64,000 bases of DNA, from assembly GCF_041381155.1 (NCBI RefSeq), contig NC_091139.1, forward strand, positions 10,168,383 through 10,232,382, in the 5' to 3' direction. Both the position numbers and the translations under genes were made by a program. A model generated the notes under the pieces. It was not told where the DNA came from. It worked only from the letters and a program-made list of their open reading frames with translations, and did no database searches. Positions 1-11,839 of the stretch are shown piece after piece (position 1 is the first letter of the stretch; each line of letters begins with the position of its first letter). Source of the stretch: Argopecten irradians (taxonomy: Eukaryota > Mollusca > Bivalvia > Pectinida > Pectinidae).

Positions 1-410
1 AACTGATTATTTTTTATCAGGTTCAATTTAATAAAAATCTTACTTTCAACCGAGTCAATGTATTCAATGAAATTGTAATTTTCACTATTCACTTTTGAAC
101 CACTGTTTGTAATTTCCACTATTCACTTTTCAGCACCATAGTTAGAAGTATTAATGATGAGTTAGATTTCTCACTGACTAGAACATTATCATTATTAATG
201 ATTGTCCACATGAATAGTTTATAAAGTAAACACTCAATTCAACTGGATAACTCAACTATTGAACTAAACTAAACTACTAGAAATCAAGGTAGACTGCCTT
301 GAAATCTGAAGATTGCTAGGGATTATTTTGCCCTTTAACACAACAATGTTCTAACTACATATACTGGGAGCTAGCACTATTTTACAAACTAAAGTATACA
401 TATATTTGAA
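1..410. other. Non-coding AT-rich flank, no gene seen
   Basis: No splice-bounded open frame or recognisable domain. The last ~50 bases (about 365-417) resemble a stretch at about 2480-2530 on the other side of the palindrome: both contain a 'catactg...agctagc' block followed by 'gaaccggttagg'. Confidence 0.5.
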
Positions 411-417
411 CCGGTTA

Positions 418-2406
418 GGTATGAACTTGCGGTCGAGAAAAAACGGACCTATTTTTTAAAACATGTCTATCCGCTGGGTTATATACAACTTTCGACGGAT
501 ATCTTACCTTAAAGAGAAATAATTTATCTTTCCATTGAGTGCTTGATGAACAAAATTGGCCAAGTATTGACGAAGTTATGGCTTGATGAATCGAGAAATT
601 TACGAAAAATATGCTAGGTAGACATTTCCCTGTCCGGTCGAAATGTCGTCTCGGCTCTAATGGGCACCTCAAAAACCAAGCCAAAACCCACAAAATCTAC
701 GCTTGTGGTGGTAAACAGTACCCATCAAACTGTGTTCATCCCACAACCTCCTTTGGAGGTGTCATGACCCGTACCTTTGTAGAAAACTCCATTTAAACAT
801 CGTGTAGCTCACTTACTTTAACCGTCACCGCCATGTTCATTTGTTTTTCGGAACGCTTCTCGAGTTTACCTACAAGCACAACATTACATAATTTGCATAA
901 TGTAGTCACGATATGTAAAGTCGAGAAGCGTTCCGAGAGAAAAATGAACATGGCGGTGGTCGTACGGTTAAAGCACAGGGTGTTCGTTTCTAATATAAGT
1001 ATAAGTATAATACTGGGTCAAGGTCTATAACTCGGCCGGCCATATAACACTACCCAATTTCAGTAAAAGTATGATTATTATCCAACCGTATAGGATATAA
1101 ATTATAATAATAGAAATACTCTCAATCGACAGCCAGATAATTTATCTTTAATTTGGTATATGATACAATATATATCATGCCGTATAAATGTCACTAGGTA
1201 TCCAGAAACATCGGAAAAAACAGCCAGATTTCAACTGGTCGGACACTGTGGTGTCCTCCGATAAACACGCTAGGGCTCTAATGGGTAGTTTCAAAAACCA
1301 CTGCATGTCAACACTTCAGCTTCATAGCGAATTAAAGTTTGGTAAAAAAACAAACTTACCGGTATGTTAGTGTTTATCTATGTACCATCCATTTGCGCAA
1401 TACAGCCTTTTGAAATTTCCGATTGAAAAAATGTGTGTCTCTAGCCGTCATGTTGATATGTGTGTAGTACATTTGTTTTCTCGGCGTTGATTGGTCAATT
1501 AATTTTCGAGAGCCAATCAACGCCGACAAAACAAATCTACTGCACACATACTTACATGGCGACTAGAGACATAATTTTTTTCAATCGGAAATTTCAAAGG
1601 GCTACGTTAGGCAAATGGATGGTATTTATCCAGGGATTTACTAACCGGTAAGTTTGTTTTCTACCAAACTTTCATTCTTATGACGCTGAAGTGTTGACAT
1701 GCAGTGGTTTTTGAGCTACCCATTAGAGCCCTGGCGTGTTCATCGGAGGACACCACTGTGTCCGACCAGTTGAAATCTGGCTGTTTTCCGATGTTTTTGG
1801 ATACCTAGTGACATTTATACGGCATGATATATATTGTATCATATACCAAAATAAAGATAAATTATCTGGCTGTCGATTGAGAGTATTCCTATTATTATAT
1901 CCTATACGGTTGGTTAATAATCATACTTTTTCTAAAATTGGGTAGTGTTATATGGCCGGCCGAGTTATAGACTATACATGTATTAGAAACGAACACCTGT
2001 GGTTAAAGTAAGTGAGCTACACGATGTTTAAATGGAGTTTCTACAAAGTACGGGTCATGACACCTCCAAAGGAGATTGTGGATGAACACAGTTATGGGTA
2101 CTGTTTACCACCACAAGCGTAGATTTTGTGATTTTGGCTTGGTTTTTGAGGTGCCCATTAGAGCCGAGACGACATTCGACCGGACAGGGAAATGTCTACC
2201 TAGCATATTTTTCGTAAATTTCTCGATTCATCAAGCCATAACTTCGTCAATACTTGGCCAATTTTGTTCATCAAGCACTCAATGGAAAGATAAATTATTT
2301 CTCTTTAAGGTAAGATATCCGTCAATGTTGTATATAACCCATTTATTAAAATAATCATGGTTTAAAAAAAATAGGTCCGTTTTTTCTCGACCGCCGAGTT
2401 CATACC
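418..2406. repeat. Giant (~2 kb) inverted repeat / foldback palindrome
   Basis: The left arm (418-1495) and right arm (1513-2406) are near-perfect reverse complements. They meet at a small loop where 'cggcgttgattgg' faces 'ccaatcaacgccg'. The outer ends are 'ggtatgaactt' on the left and 'agttcatacc' on the right. The left arm is longer because a second small hairpin lies in it. Short open frames in the two arms are mirror images of one another and show no domain, so I do not treat them as genes. The size suggests a foldback-type transposable element. A recent inverted duplication is an alternative. Confidence 0.9.
816..973. repeat. Nested hairpin insertion inside the left palindrome arm
   Basis: The sequence runs from 'ctttaacc' through 'gtcaccgccatgttcat' to the complementary 'atgaacatggcggtggt' and 'ggttaaag'. 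The corresponding place in the right arm (near 2003-2012) lacks this ~150-bp block, so it was inserted after the palindrome formed. It looks like a small non-autonomous foldback element. Confidence 0.75.
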
Positions 2407-2587
2407 CTTGATACTATAATATTTATACGTGTATGTATACTATTGGTTAAAAAATTTTCGTGCCAGGTCCCTGTGACACATACTGCTAGCTAGCCTATTT
2501 GCAAACAAAGTCTTTGAACCGGTTAGGCAACTTGCGTTCCCTGGTTGGACGGTTCGGTATGGGACTGTCTATCCGCTCGGACACTTT

Positions 2588-3470
2588 CTACGGAGTAGGT
2601 GGAGTCTGACTCTGTTTGACCGGAGTCGCAGGTGTTACAATACTCGGTGTAACCTCGGGTTCATTCGAAACCACGTGTGGTTCGAACTCATGATCCACTT
2701 CTGGAGTCTCGGCTGTGCTTGTGTTCCACTCTCCGTAGTCTGTTCGTTTTTCGCACATGATCGATGTAACGTTTGATCGTGTGTCCTTCATTTATGGTCA
2801 CTGTATAAGAAACTGGACCTGTTTTAGCTTCAATCTTCCCTGGTAACCACTTAGGACCTTTGGCGAAATTCTTAACATAAACCTTGTCCCAGGTTGCAGT
2901 GTAGATGTTCGATCTTTCGACGACTTGTTGTGATACATCTTTTTGTTTACTCTGCCGTTCTGTAACCTTTAGTTTTAAGTCTGGTCGTACCCTATCGAGT
3001 TTGGTTCGAATCCGACGTCCCATCAGTAACTCACAGGGAGCCACTCCAGTGGTTGTTTGTGGTGTTACTCTAAAAGTCAACAGAAATCGAGCTAATTTCT
3101 GTTCTACAGTCCCCTCGAACTGTTTGCGAATTCCATCCTTGATTGTTTGCATGGCTGGATGACCCTCATGCAGACTCTGGAGCATGGTTGGTTGACCCTT
3201 CAGGGGTATGATTACTCTGCTCCCCTGTGGTATACATCCGTCTTGAATACTGAGCTCTGACAGGATCTTGAAATAAGGTGTGATTAACTGGTCTGGACTC
3301 TTAGCTGGCCAACCTGATTGCACAAAGTTTCGCACTCTGGACATGACTGGTTCTTGATCTGTCCACTGCTCAATCTGGGTTGCGTTAATGGGCGAGTCCT
3401 CGATCTGTTCCATGGCAAGGATTACTTCCCTGGTACTGGAGGTTCTTTGGATAGTTATAGTGTGATTCAC
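2588..3470 (-). pseudogene. Ty3/Gypsy-like pol remnant with integrase core deleted
   Basis: The minus-strand frame 3470-2688 reads as the end of a Gypsy-type polyprotein. It has the region before integrase ('LHEGHPAMQTIKDG') joined directly to the integrase C-terminal part ('RVTPQTTTGVAPCELL', 'LMGRRIRTKLDRVRPDL'), then a chromodomain-like basic tail. The zinc-binding HHCC region and the DDE catalytic core that should lie between are absent. A frameshift near 2700-2790 moves the C-terminal tail into another frame (2588-2791). Upstream of 3470 the frame meets a stop within a few codons. It is a dead retrotransposon fragment. The family assignment rests on visible motifs; the subfamily is not resolved. 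Confidence 0.85.
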
Positions 3471-3910
3471 ATTGTGACTCTGTATCTAGAGAACCAGAAT
3501 TATATGTATGAACTTATATTGAGGCGTTGATATATTCTTTCCAATAATTGGTTAATCAGATGATCTGTGATCACAACGCAGTATAATAGACTTGAGTGAG
3601 GAACCCTCAGTAGTGTCCTCGTCATTCGTTTCAAATTTATAGTCATTTGCAATTTAGATGGAGTAAATGCAACAAAAATGCAATGCACCACGTTGAGATA
3701 TTCAGGTTTAAGTTGGATTTCCATTGACCAGTCATTACTTTAAAAATGTCAGAATTACGGAGAAAACAAATCCTTCTAGAATCATAAATGAAAATTGCTT
3801 ACGTCATTTCCATATTCCTTACGCCGGAAATGGCTGTTCACTTACAATATTATTTTCATATTTCCGTGTCTAACGTTATTCCACGGGATTCAATTTCGCG
3901 ATTTAAAGAT

Positions 3911-4210
3911 GATGTTCCCCAGTTGACCAATAATGGATGTTTGATCGTGTATATATATGTCTAATTAACACAAAAACTAATATAAAATAATTTATTTCGC
4001 CTTTGGTGCATGCGCAACCAGTACTTCCTTCCATATAGGATGTAGTGACACGGATTTTTTTTTCGGGATGCAATTAATTATTATTAGAAGCTCAAACTTT
4101 TCAATGGTGGTAATGGTGTAAAGTAAGTAACTTTTGTAACTGAAGAAAAAAACTAAATCGTCTGCTTCTGTTTTTGATGAAAAAATACCATTTGTCAGCG
4201 GTGGAGCATC
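3911..4210 (-). repeat. MITE family A, copy 1
   Basis: The element shares its ends and interior with copies at 11308-11663 and 45701-46060. Its right end reads 'gtcagcggtggagcatc'. The interior contains 'tttggtgcatgcgcaacc', 'ttcgggatgcaattaatta' and 'aagctcaaacttttcaatgg'. It is in the same orientation as the 45.7-kb copy and opposite to the 11.3-kb copy. There is no coding capacity, which fits a miniature DNA transposon of about 300-360 bp. Confidence 0.85.
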
Positions 4211-4229
4211 TTCAAACTTTAGTTTTACT

Positions 4230-5560
4230 GTAATGCCACTGTTGCAGCGATTGATTTTCCCAATTTCATATCACCAGCGAAATAAGTAAAATCTAATCGC
4301 ACGCATAAATATATGGTTTCAAATATACATTTTAGTGAAAAGAATAATTCCATTAGTATGGACAAAAATAATGCAAAATTCGAGGCGATCTGTCACATTA
4401 TCAAGATACAAAAAGAACAAACAAAATTTCATGTAAATGACGTCGTGGTCAAAATGCCCACATACTCTCATATATTTTTTAGATAATAACACAAATAGGC
4501 TGGTTAATATTAGTGATGATAGTGATGAGCATCTAAGCTACTCTTGTGTGTCTGTATCGATCGGTATGTACATATTCAATATCGTTGTCGCCCGGGAATC
4601 ACATGATCAAAAAAGTGAACTTTCCATGAATCAAATCATAAAAAACAAGATTTCCACTTTTTATTTATATGTTTCTCAATGCAAAACACATCATGTGGCC
4701 TAAAAACGATATCATATGTAAGTTCCTTTTGCTTGAAAATTGCTGAAAATTATAAATATGAGCGATTTGTAATGACATTTTTGCGCAAGTGACTATACAG
4801 GTTTTTTTTAATTAAAACAAGCGATAATACAGTTAAGTAACAAGCGACTATGTAAAACTATTTCGTGTATGCATATCTTAAGATATGTTTTTAGCCACTT
4901 TCTAATTATGAATGGTGTAGAATAAAGAAACTGTAAATAAATAAATAATCAAATTACTCATATAAGTTACAATCATAACATGTATTTCAGGAAAAACTGG
5001 GGGAAACACAATTTCCTCCGAAAACTCATCGCAGTTTTGATCGCAATTCAGTGATTGCACTTCGATTCTTATATATAACTAACATTATTTTCAAATTCAT
5101 GTTCATGGATTTTTTAATATACATGTTATGAGGACGTCTATAATGTTACACATATTTGTAGTTACGAATAATGCCGATATTTGGTGTTTTACCGACCTGC
5201 ATACCATGCTTGTTTACAGCCCTCCCGCTTCGATACTCACAAGTGACGATACAAAAAGCAACTAACGATTATACTATACACTTCCCTTCATACACTGTGT
5301 TAAGAATGCCCTTATATGTTTTTATGCTACTCTACATCGCTGAGCAAAAATGACAGCACTAATTCAAATACAACTTCTCTAAGAATTACTTGGAACCTGT
5401 GTAAATTAAACAAATAGCCATGCTGACATCATATAAATGTGTATCACCTACCACTATTCGGCAGGCAATGTATTAACTGTAAATGATCTGTTGTCATCAA
5501 AGTAGCATACGGACACCCACCTTTATTTCTACCACTAGACCTGCACAATTGTTTTCTACC
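4230..5560. other. Intergenic, no gene seen
   Basis: AT-rich sequence without convincing exons. Short open frames here show no domain, biased composition or splice context. Confidence 0.5.
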
Positions 5561-5565
5561 ACTTT

Positions 5566-5655
5566 GTCTAATAATGAGGCACAAACGGTATAAAGCTAGT
5601 ATATTAATAATCCGAAATAAAAGGCCAAAATAAATTCAAAGTAAAATAAAAAAAA
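5566..5655 (-). repeat. Short dispersed repeat, copy 1
   Basis: This ~90-bp stretch ('acggtataaagctagtatat', 'aaaaggccaaaataaattc') occurs in reverse complement at about 49140-49225 with only a few differences. Confidence 0.75.
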
Positions 5656-5741
5656 ATCATCTCTTTGTCTAGTTCGTTTCTTATCTTTTAAAAACCATTG
5701 ATTTATCGACAAGTCTGTCCTTGGTTAAGATCAATACTTAC

Positions 5742-5905
5742 CATGATGTATGTATATAATGTTGATCACCTGTATTCGGTATACCTGTCCTAGGTCTACC
5801 TTCCACCAGGCTTTGGTCCACATCTGTGTGAGAACAGTGTCCGCTCTCTAACACATCCGCCAGAACTATATCCACAACTCGACCGGCGTCGACGTAAAAC
5901 CAAAT
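5742..5905 (-). pseudogene. Fucolectin-type (FTP / F5-8C-like) exon with frameshift
   Basis: Read on the minus strand, one frame gives 'VVDIVLADVLESGHCSHT'. The next frame gives 'KAWWKVDLGQVYRIQVIN', which is the characteristic middle of a fucose-binding F-type lectin domain (CSHT ... WWxVDL). The two halves lie in different frames separated near 5830, and the second frame has a stop just upstream of the join. A consensus donor (gtaagt) follows at 5741-5736. I read it as a broken exon, or one with a sequencing error, that was related to the lectin exon at 14237-14525. Without transcript data it cannot be assigned to a gene. Confidence 0.6.
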
Positions 5906-5949
5906 ATGTTGAGCTTTGTGTCGCTGTTTTATTTAGAGCCAAATTTTCT

Positions 5950-6400
5950 GAACAATAAGGAAAATTATTAAATTCTGGTTATAAAATGCATTATTTATTA
6001 TTTAGATTTTCTTTGTGGTACAAATTATCTTTGCATGCATACATGTAGGTACCTTCGTATTTACACCTGCGCATAAGTTCAACGAGAGAAAGCATACGAT
6101 TGGAGTGGTGATTTTCTTTATCTTTAATACATAAACGTTGATTCTTAAAAAAAACACTTTCACTAGTCACCTTATATTGTTTTTTCATAATGATTTTAAT
6201 ATTGATGTATCTGTAAGGATGTCTATAAATGAAATTTACACAAAAGATACATAATTTCTTTGGAAAAAACATGTGATAAGCTATCCGATTTCCATAAATA
6301 GTTCCTGTCAGTGTAAGAAATATTGGTTGATATTTGTTGATGATAATTTCATATCAGAAAGCACAACCTTAAAAATAACCTTTGATAATCTACATCGACT
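5950..6400. other. Intergenic, no gene seen
   Basis: AT-rich sequence leading into the minisatellite. No splice-bounded exon or recognisable domain was found. Confidence 0.45.
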
Positions 6401-6401
6401 G

Positions 6402-7215
6402 TATCTATATCACAGGCCACGCCCCCGTCACATTGACATCGTCCTACCGGACACGCCCCCGTATCTATATCACAGGCCACGCCCCCGTCACAGTGACATC
6501 GTCCTACCGGACACGCCCCGTATCTATATTACAGGTCACGCCCCCGTCACAGTGACATCGTCCTCCAGGACACGCCCCCGTATCTATATTACAGGCCACG
6601 CCCCCGTCACAGTGACATCGTCCTACCGGACACGCCCCGTATCTATATTACAGGTCCCGCCCCCCGGCAAAGTGACATCGTCCTCCCGGACACGCTCCGT
6701 ATCTATATCACAGGCCACGCCCCCGTCACAGTGACATCGTCCTCCCGGACAAGCCCCCGTATCTAAATTACAGGATACGCAACCGTCGCAGTGACATCGT
6801 CCTCCGGACACGCCCCCGTATCTATATCATAGGCCACGCCCTCGTCACAGTGACATTGTCCTCCCGGATACGCCCCCGTATCTATATCACAGGCCACGCC
6901 CCCGTCACAGTGACATCGTCCTCCCGGACACGCCCCGTATCTTTATCACAAGCCACGTCCCCGTCACAGTGACATCGTCCTCCCAGACACGCCCCGTATC
7001 TATATTACAGGCCACGCCCCCGTCACAGTGACATCGTCCTCCCGGACACGCCCCTGTATCTGTATTACAGGCCCCGCCCTCGTCACAGTGACATCGTCCT
7101 CCAGGATACGCCCCCGTATCTATATCACAGGCCACGCCCCCGTCACAGCGACATCGTCCTCCCGGACACGCCCCCGTATCTGTATGACAGGCCACGCCCC
7201 CGTCACAATGACATC
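6402..7215. repeat. GC-rich minisatellite, ~60-bp unit, ~13.5 copies
   Basis: Head-to-tail units of 59-61 bp are built from 'gtatctatatcacaggcc', 'acgcccccgtcacagtgaca' and 'tcgtcctcccggaca', with scattered single-base changes and variable runs of C. The array is much more GC-rich than its surroundings. It reads through as repetitive Pro/Arg/His-rich or Cys/Gly-rich peptides in several frames on both strands, which is expected of a tandem array and is not evidence of a gene. Confidence 0.95.
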
Positions 7216-7299
7216 GGAGACTACAGGACAGCCCCATCCACCCTGTCTGACATCCCTTGACGTCACGAGAGAAGATTTGTAATAGACTAATAGGTATTT

Positions 7300-9685
7300 A
7301 ACTATACTCACGTGGTGTGCTCACGGAATAAAGCACAACGTAAACAAGGAAAACATTGCAGCTCCTGGTCGATTCCGTATTAAGCTAAGATGAACATTAA
7401 AAACTCTGATCAACAGACTAGGACTTTATATATATGTTTCACTGATTACAAGGAAGTAAAATTCCTCCATTACACGACACAGATAGCAATAGGATGGCCA
7501 TGTCATCAGTGAAACAGAAATCATATGTTCGCAAACCCTAGTTGCGCATTTGTGTGTGATTTGTGTTTTTTTTTTTTTTTTTTTTTTTTTTGTTTTTTTT
7601 TTATACATAAATATCCCTGTTATCTGGGATGATTTTAAAAACACACCTTAATAACAGAGTTACCTTGTGGCTAATGCCGCGGATCAACAATACGCAGTTT
7701 CCCGAATTCAATTTTCAATCGATGAAGTGAGGTGACTGTAGTTATGTAACTATCATCAGCACTTTACTGCATTCAAAAGCGAGCAGAATATAACACATTA
7801 TAAAAAGAATCATGTAAGTTGTATGTGCTATAACTGTACGAAAATGTTATTCTTCCCTTTGAGTCAGTAATTTACTAAAAACTATCAGGTTGTATGAATT
7901 AAGCTTTCAAAAACGTTTAATTGGACAGACAAACAAAATGCGATTTCTTATAAACTTAATTTTTAACAAAGAATGCACGCATTGTAAAATTCTTGTTTTT
8001 ATGTTCTATGTATGTTTAGATGAAAACGTATCCTCAGAAATCATTTTCAAATTACTTATATCACTTAAAAAATATGAAATGAAATTGTAGATCAAATTTT
8101 TGTTTCATCGTCCGACCATGCATATATACTCACTGTGAGCGTAAATATAACGACGTTTAGCATACTGCTAACATTAATTTGAGCTCATATTTGTACTTTG
8201 AAAATTTAAACCTATGCCTTTTAAATATTGAAATTCTCAAATGTTGATAACTTTTGCTGGTGAATGACATGTATAAACGTCTACTTCGTATGAAAATTAC
8301 ACATATAACTTTAACACACCCATTTAAACCTTGATGGAAATGCATAAAAACACTCAATCAGGTCATGACATGTAAGTCAACACTGCCTCATGGCAGTTAT
8401 AATTTGTGGCGTCTAGAGTATTATGTGATAAAAAAGCTATAAAATTTCCAACGACCACATGACCATATCACCAATTTCTCCTACCAACAAGTGCTCCTGT
8501 ATCCTGACATATTTCGCTACTTCGTCTGATAATGATATTTTCACCTAATTAACATCTGGCACTTAGGCTAGAAAACTATATGTCTGGTAAACCCATTACT
8601 GATTACTTCACGGATCAATTGTTCACGATTTGACGGTTATATCGATGTTCCTCGAGTCGTGACAAGATCAACCTTGCAAATATTACCGGTTATATGTCGA
8701 TATTAATTATATAAACAGTACAAAGCATGGATAATAGTTCTAACGCCATTGTTCTACATTTTAAAAGTATATTCAAAGAGGATTTATCGTTCTTTGTATC
8801 TGTATCAACTCGTTCAAACATTGATATATGTATGTACTACGTGATTGTATGGTATTTATTGTTGCCTTTTTTCTTCAAAGGTTTAGTTTTACAATATAAT
8901 GGAAAAAAACAAAAAGCTCTACTTTCATATAATCAAAAATAATGTAATGTACAATGCATTCATCTGCACACAAATAACATTTAACCACTTCTTCATATTG
9001 TAACTTTGCATATCACAGAGTTACTTCCCTCTAGGTATCAACTGTATCATCATTGTTTTATGAGTGAAGGAAATATATAACAATAATGTATAACCACTCT
9101 CTAATACTCACTATGTGCATTAACGTTTTCATCACAAAATAAAAGTCAGATGAAAATATCAATTCTTTAATGATACAGAGATGTGGTATCAGATATGCCA
9201 GAGACCAAAAGAAGTGTGACGAAGGGTATCTATTACATTGCTCGTCAGCTAGCTACTCACTTGTCTTTTATCATTAATTTTGTAAAATATTATCATTGCC
9301 GTGTTTCAAAAATCTGAATAAATAAAAAAATGAACACCAAGGAAGTATTACAATGCCATATATAATCACACTTCAATATGATTTATTATACTAAATGGTA
9401 ATACACGAGGAAATTTATTACTATGTAAACACTACGAAGAAAACACCCGTTAGGTTTGTCAGCAAACAAAGATAGAAATAGGCCAACTGATGGCGTAAAG
9501 ATAAGACCTGGGTGTATATGCTTGGTGTATATAATAGGTATACATAGAGACGATTTACTTTATTCCGGTATCTATTACAAAGTATACGTAGTAACATAAT
9601 ACCTGGATAACCGAAGTCATTTATGTCTATTAATCTATAGCTTTATAACCCGTGGCGTTTACCTGAACTAATATTATAAGACTCT
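7300..9685. other. Intergenic, no gene seen; contains a poly(T) tract
   Basis: No supported exon. A long poly(T) tract with a single G interruption lies at about 7565-7602. Near 9015-9035, 'cagagttacttccctct' resembles the end of MITE family C (see 41926). Confidence 0.5.
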
Positions 9686-9689
9686 TTCA

Positions 9690-9835
9690 TATGTGGATAT
9701 GAAGGATAGGGATATTCTACCCGAGGGTCACAAAATGTAGTAAAACCCGAGGCTTGCCGAGGGTTTTGCAACATTTTGTGATCCCGAGGGTAAAATATCC
9801 CTATCCTTCATATCCATTTATGAAAGAGTATTTTT
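9690..9835. repeat. Palindromic MITE family B, copy 1
   Basis: Long hairpin: 'gatatgaaggatagggatat' on the left is answered by its complement 'atatccctatccttcatatc' on the right. Inner arms carry 'acccgagggtcacaaaatgt' and its near complement. A second, more diverged copy lies at about 21030-21150. Confidence 0.85.
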
Positions 9836-10236
9836 TCTTTCATACCTCAACGTTTCATAGCAATTTTACAACTATAATATCCCGCCATTTTGAAATAAAT
9901 TCGAAGAAATCCACGGCTGGAAGTCAATTTTTCATATATGAAAAATTACGTGGTATTTTCAACAATCATTCCGTTGTTTGCAGCTTTTATATGGTAAAAC
10001 CAGTCAAATTTGTAAAAATATGTTAAAACTTTACCGAGGAAATAGAAATTTCGTTGACGCCGTGACGTCACGAGGCTTTATTGCATGGGTAGCCATGCAA
10101 TACAGCCTCAGGCGACATGAGTGTATTGCCCTGGACCAGCCAGTATTACACCCGTAGGTGTGATATGCTTGGTAATATTGTCTAGATAGCAACGTGACCT
10201 ACTTGATGTGATTCGTTTGTTTGATTTAACACCCTA

Positions 10237-10445
10237 GGGGACGCGTTGGCCGAGTGGTTAAGGCGTTCCAACCCATCACCACAAGTCCTCAACCTCTGGG
10301 TCGCGAGTTTGAATCCCATGTAGGGCGGTTGCCAAGTACTGACCAATGGTCGGTCGTTTTTCTCCGAGTACTCCGGCTTTCCTCCACTAACATACCTGAC
10401 ACGTCCTTACATGTCCCTGGTTGTCGATTGATATGACGTAAAAAC
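10237..10445 (+). repeat. tRNA-derived SINE with conserved core domain
   Basis: The head resembles a Ser/Leu-type tRNA: an A-box-like 'ttggccgagtggttaagg' and a B-box-like 'gggtcgcgagtttgaatccc'. The tRNA 3' half does not pair back to the 5' end, so it is not a functional tRNA. The head is followed by a core ('gttgccaagtactgacc', 'tactccggctttcctccac', 'cacgtccttacatg') that recurs in four other places in the window. Such a core is typical of the Meta-domain SINEs described from bivalves. Confidence 0.8.
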
Positions 10446-10449
10446 ATAT

Positions 10450-11080
10450 AACACTCTATACACATAAAGCGTTATATTAAAATGTTTCAGGTCTAGGAGA
10501 TGGGGAAAACTGGAAACCCGGAGGCATAGGGGGCATCGAGATAATGTCAGTAGATCTTAACCACTCGGCAACTAAACAATATTGACAGTTTTAACGTTAT
10601 ACATGAACATGTAAAGGAATAGTTAATTTCAGAATATTTTTTGGCTGATAGTATATACTCAGAAATTGATAAGGTTATAGAAGCCTTCTTGTTGAATAAA
10701 TATCTAGATACAACAGTCGTAACATGGACTGCCGAATTACAATCAAAATACTAATGACGTTTACGTGCACCGATGAAGGACTATCAAAGTTATGATAGCT
10801 TTTACGTAAATCGTAGAAAAACAAAATTGGCAGTAAAATAAACATGAATGAATATCTACTTTATCTGGGCAGAACGAATATTTGACTAAATTGATGAATG
10901 AATAACTTTAGATACAATCAAGTTAACACTAGCAGTACTGATGAATAACTCTAAAGTGTAACAATAAATTTTATGATATTAAGCAAATACCAGTTAGAAT
11001 AATGCTTTTATAAACAAAACAAAAGTATATTGTATAGATAATACAAGATACAAAAAGACAAAAAATATATCAATCCATAT
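10450..11080. other. Intergenic, no gene seen
   Basis: AT-rich sequence between a SINE and a nested repeat pair. No exon with domain or splice support. Confidence 0.45.
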
Positions 11081-11084
11081 ATAA

Positions 11085-11820
11085 TTAATTTTCTCATTGT
11101 TTCTGGCTTTCTGATTGGCTTATTCATTTTTTTCATTCCACGATGGAAAAAAATCCGAGAATGGCGCGGAAACCCGACGTTATCGTGACGTCACAATAGA
11201 CACATTGACGTTGCGTATTGATTTGGAAAAAATAATTCCCTGGAAAAAATCAATGGAATCGTACGTGTAAATGTATTTCATTTTATAAAGTAGCCTGGAA
11301 AATTAAAGATGCTCCACCGCTGACAAATGGTATTTTTTCACTATCGAAAACAGGAGCAGACGATTTAGTAATTTTCTTCCTTTACAAAAGTTACTTACTT
11401 TACACCATTACCACCATTGAAAAGTTTGAGCTTCTAATTTTACTTTAAGTTGAAAATATAAAAAATAATTAATTGCATCCCGAAAAAAATCCGTGGCACT
11501 ATATCCTATATGGAATGAAGTACTGATTGCGCATGCACCAAAGGCAAAATAAATTATTTTATATTATTTTTTGTGTTAATTATACATATATATATACAAG
11601 ATTAAAAACCAATTATTGTTCTAATGAAGAATGCTATTTATGCTCTGTCGGCGATGGAGCATCTTTAATTATAAGCATTGAAGTCACTATTTTTGAATTT
11701 CATCGGGTTATGAAATAAATTTCGTTTGCAAACTTTTGTGAGAATCCGCTACTCGGATTCACACAGTTTGCAAACAAAATTTCTTTCATACTCCGATGAA
11801 ATTAAAAATTAGGAACTTCA
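11085..11820. repeat. Dispersed repeat family D, copy 1, split by a MITE
   Basis: The outer parts (about 11085-11307 and 11664-11820) match repeats at 35805-36090 and 41060-41412. Shared strings include 'gagaatggcgcg', 'cgacgttatcgtga', 'tgacgttgcgtattgatt', 'tttcatcgggttatgaaat' and 'ccgatgaaattaaaa'. In this copy a complete family A MITE sits in the middle, so the order of events is visible: D first, A later. Confidence 0.8.
11308..11663 (+). repeat. MITE family A, copy 2, nested in repeat D
   Basis: The ends are 'gatgctccaccgctgac' and 'gtcggcgatggagcatc', inverted relative to each other; the complementarity continues outward through 'attaaa'/'tttaat'. The interior matches the copies at 3911-4210 and 45701-46060 in reverse orientation. 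Confidence 0.9.
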
Positions 11821-11839
11821 ATCCATATATAAAAACAAC

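Noticed and set aside
415..2354. Paired open frames of 92 codons in the two palindrome arms
   Set aside because: They are mirror images created by the inverted repeat, have no domain, start codon context or splice support.
6402..7215. CRISPR-like array or repetitive protein gene
   Set aside because: Units are contiguous ~60-bp tandem copies without spacers, in a eukaryotic context. Open frames arise on both strands simply because unit length is often a multiple of three.
7426..7644. Open frame with lysine run
   Set aside because: It is the translation of a poly(T)/poly(A) tract.
10254..10330. Functional tRNA-Ser/Leu gene
   Set aside because: A and B boxes are recognisable but the acceptor stem does not pair and the sequence continues into the SINE core found at four other sites.
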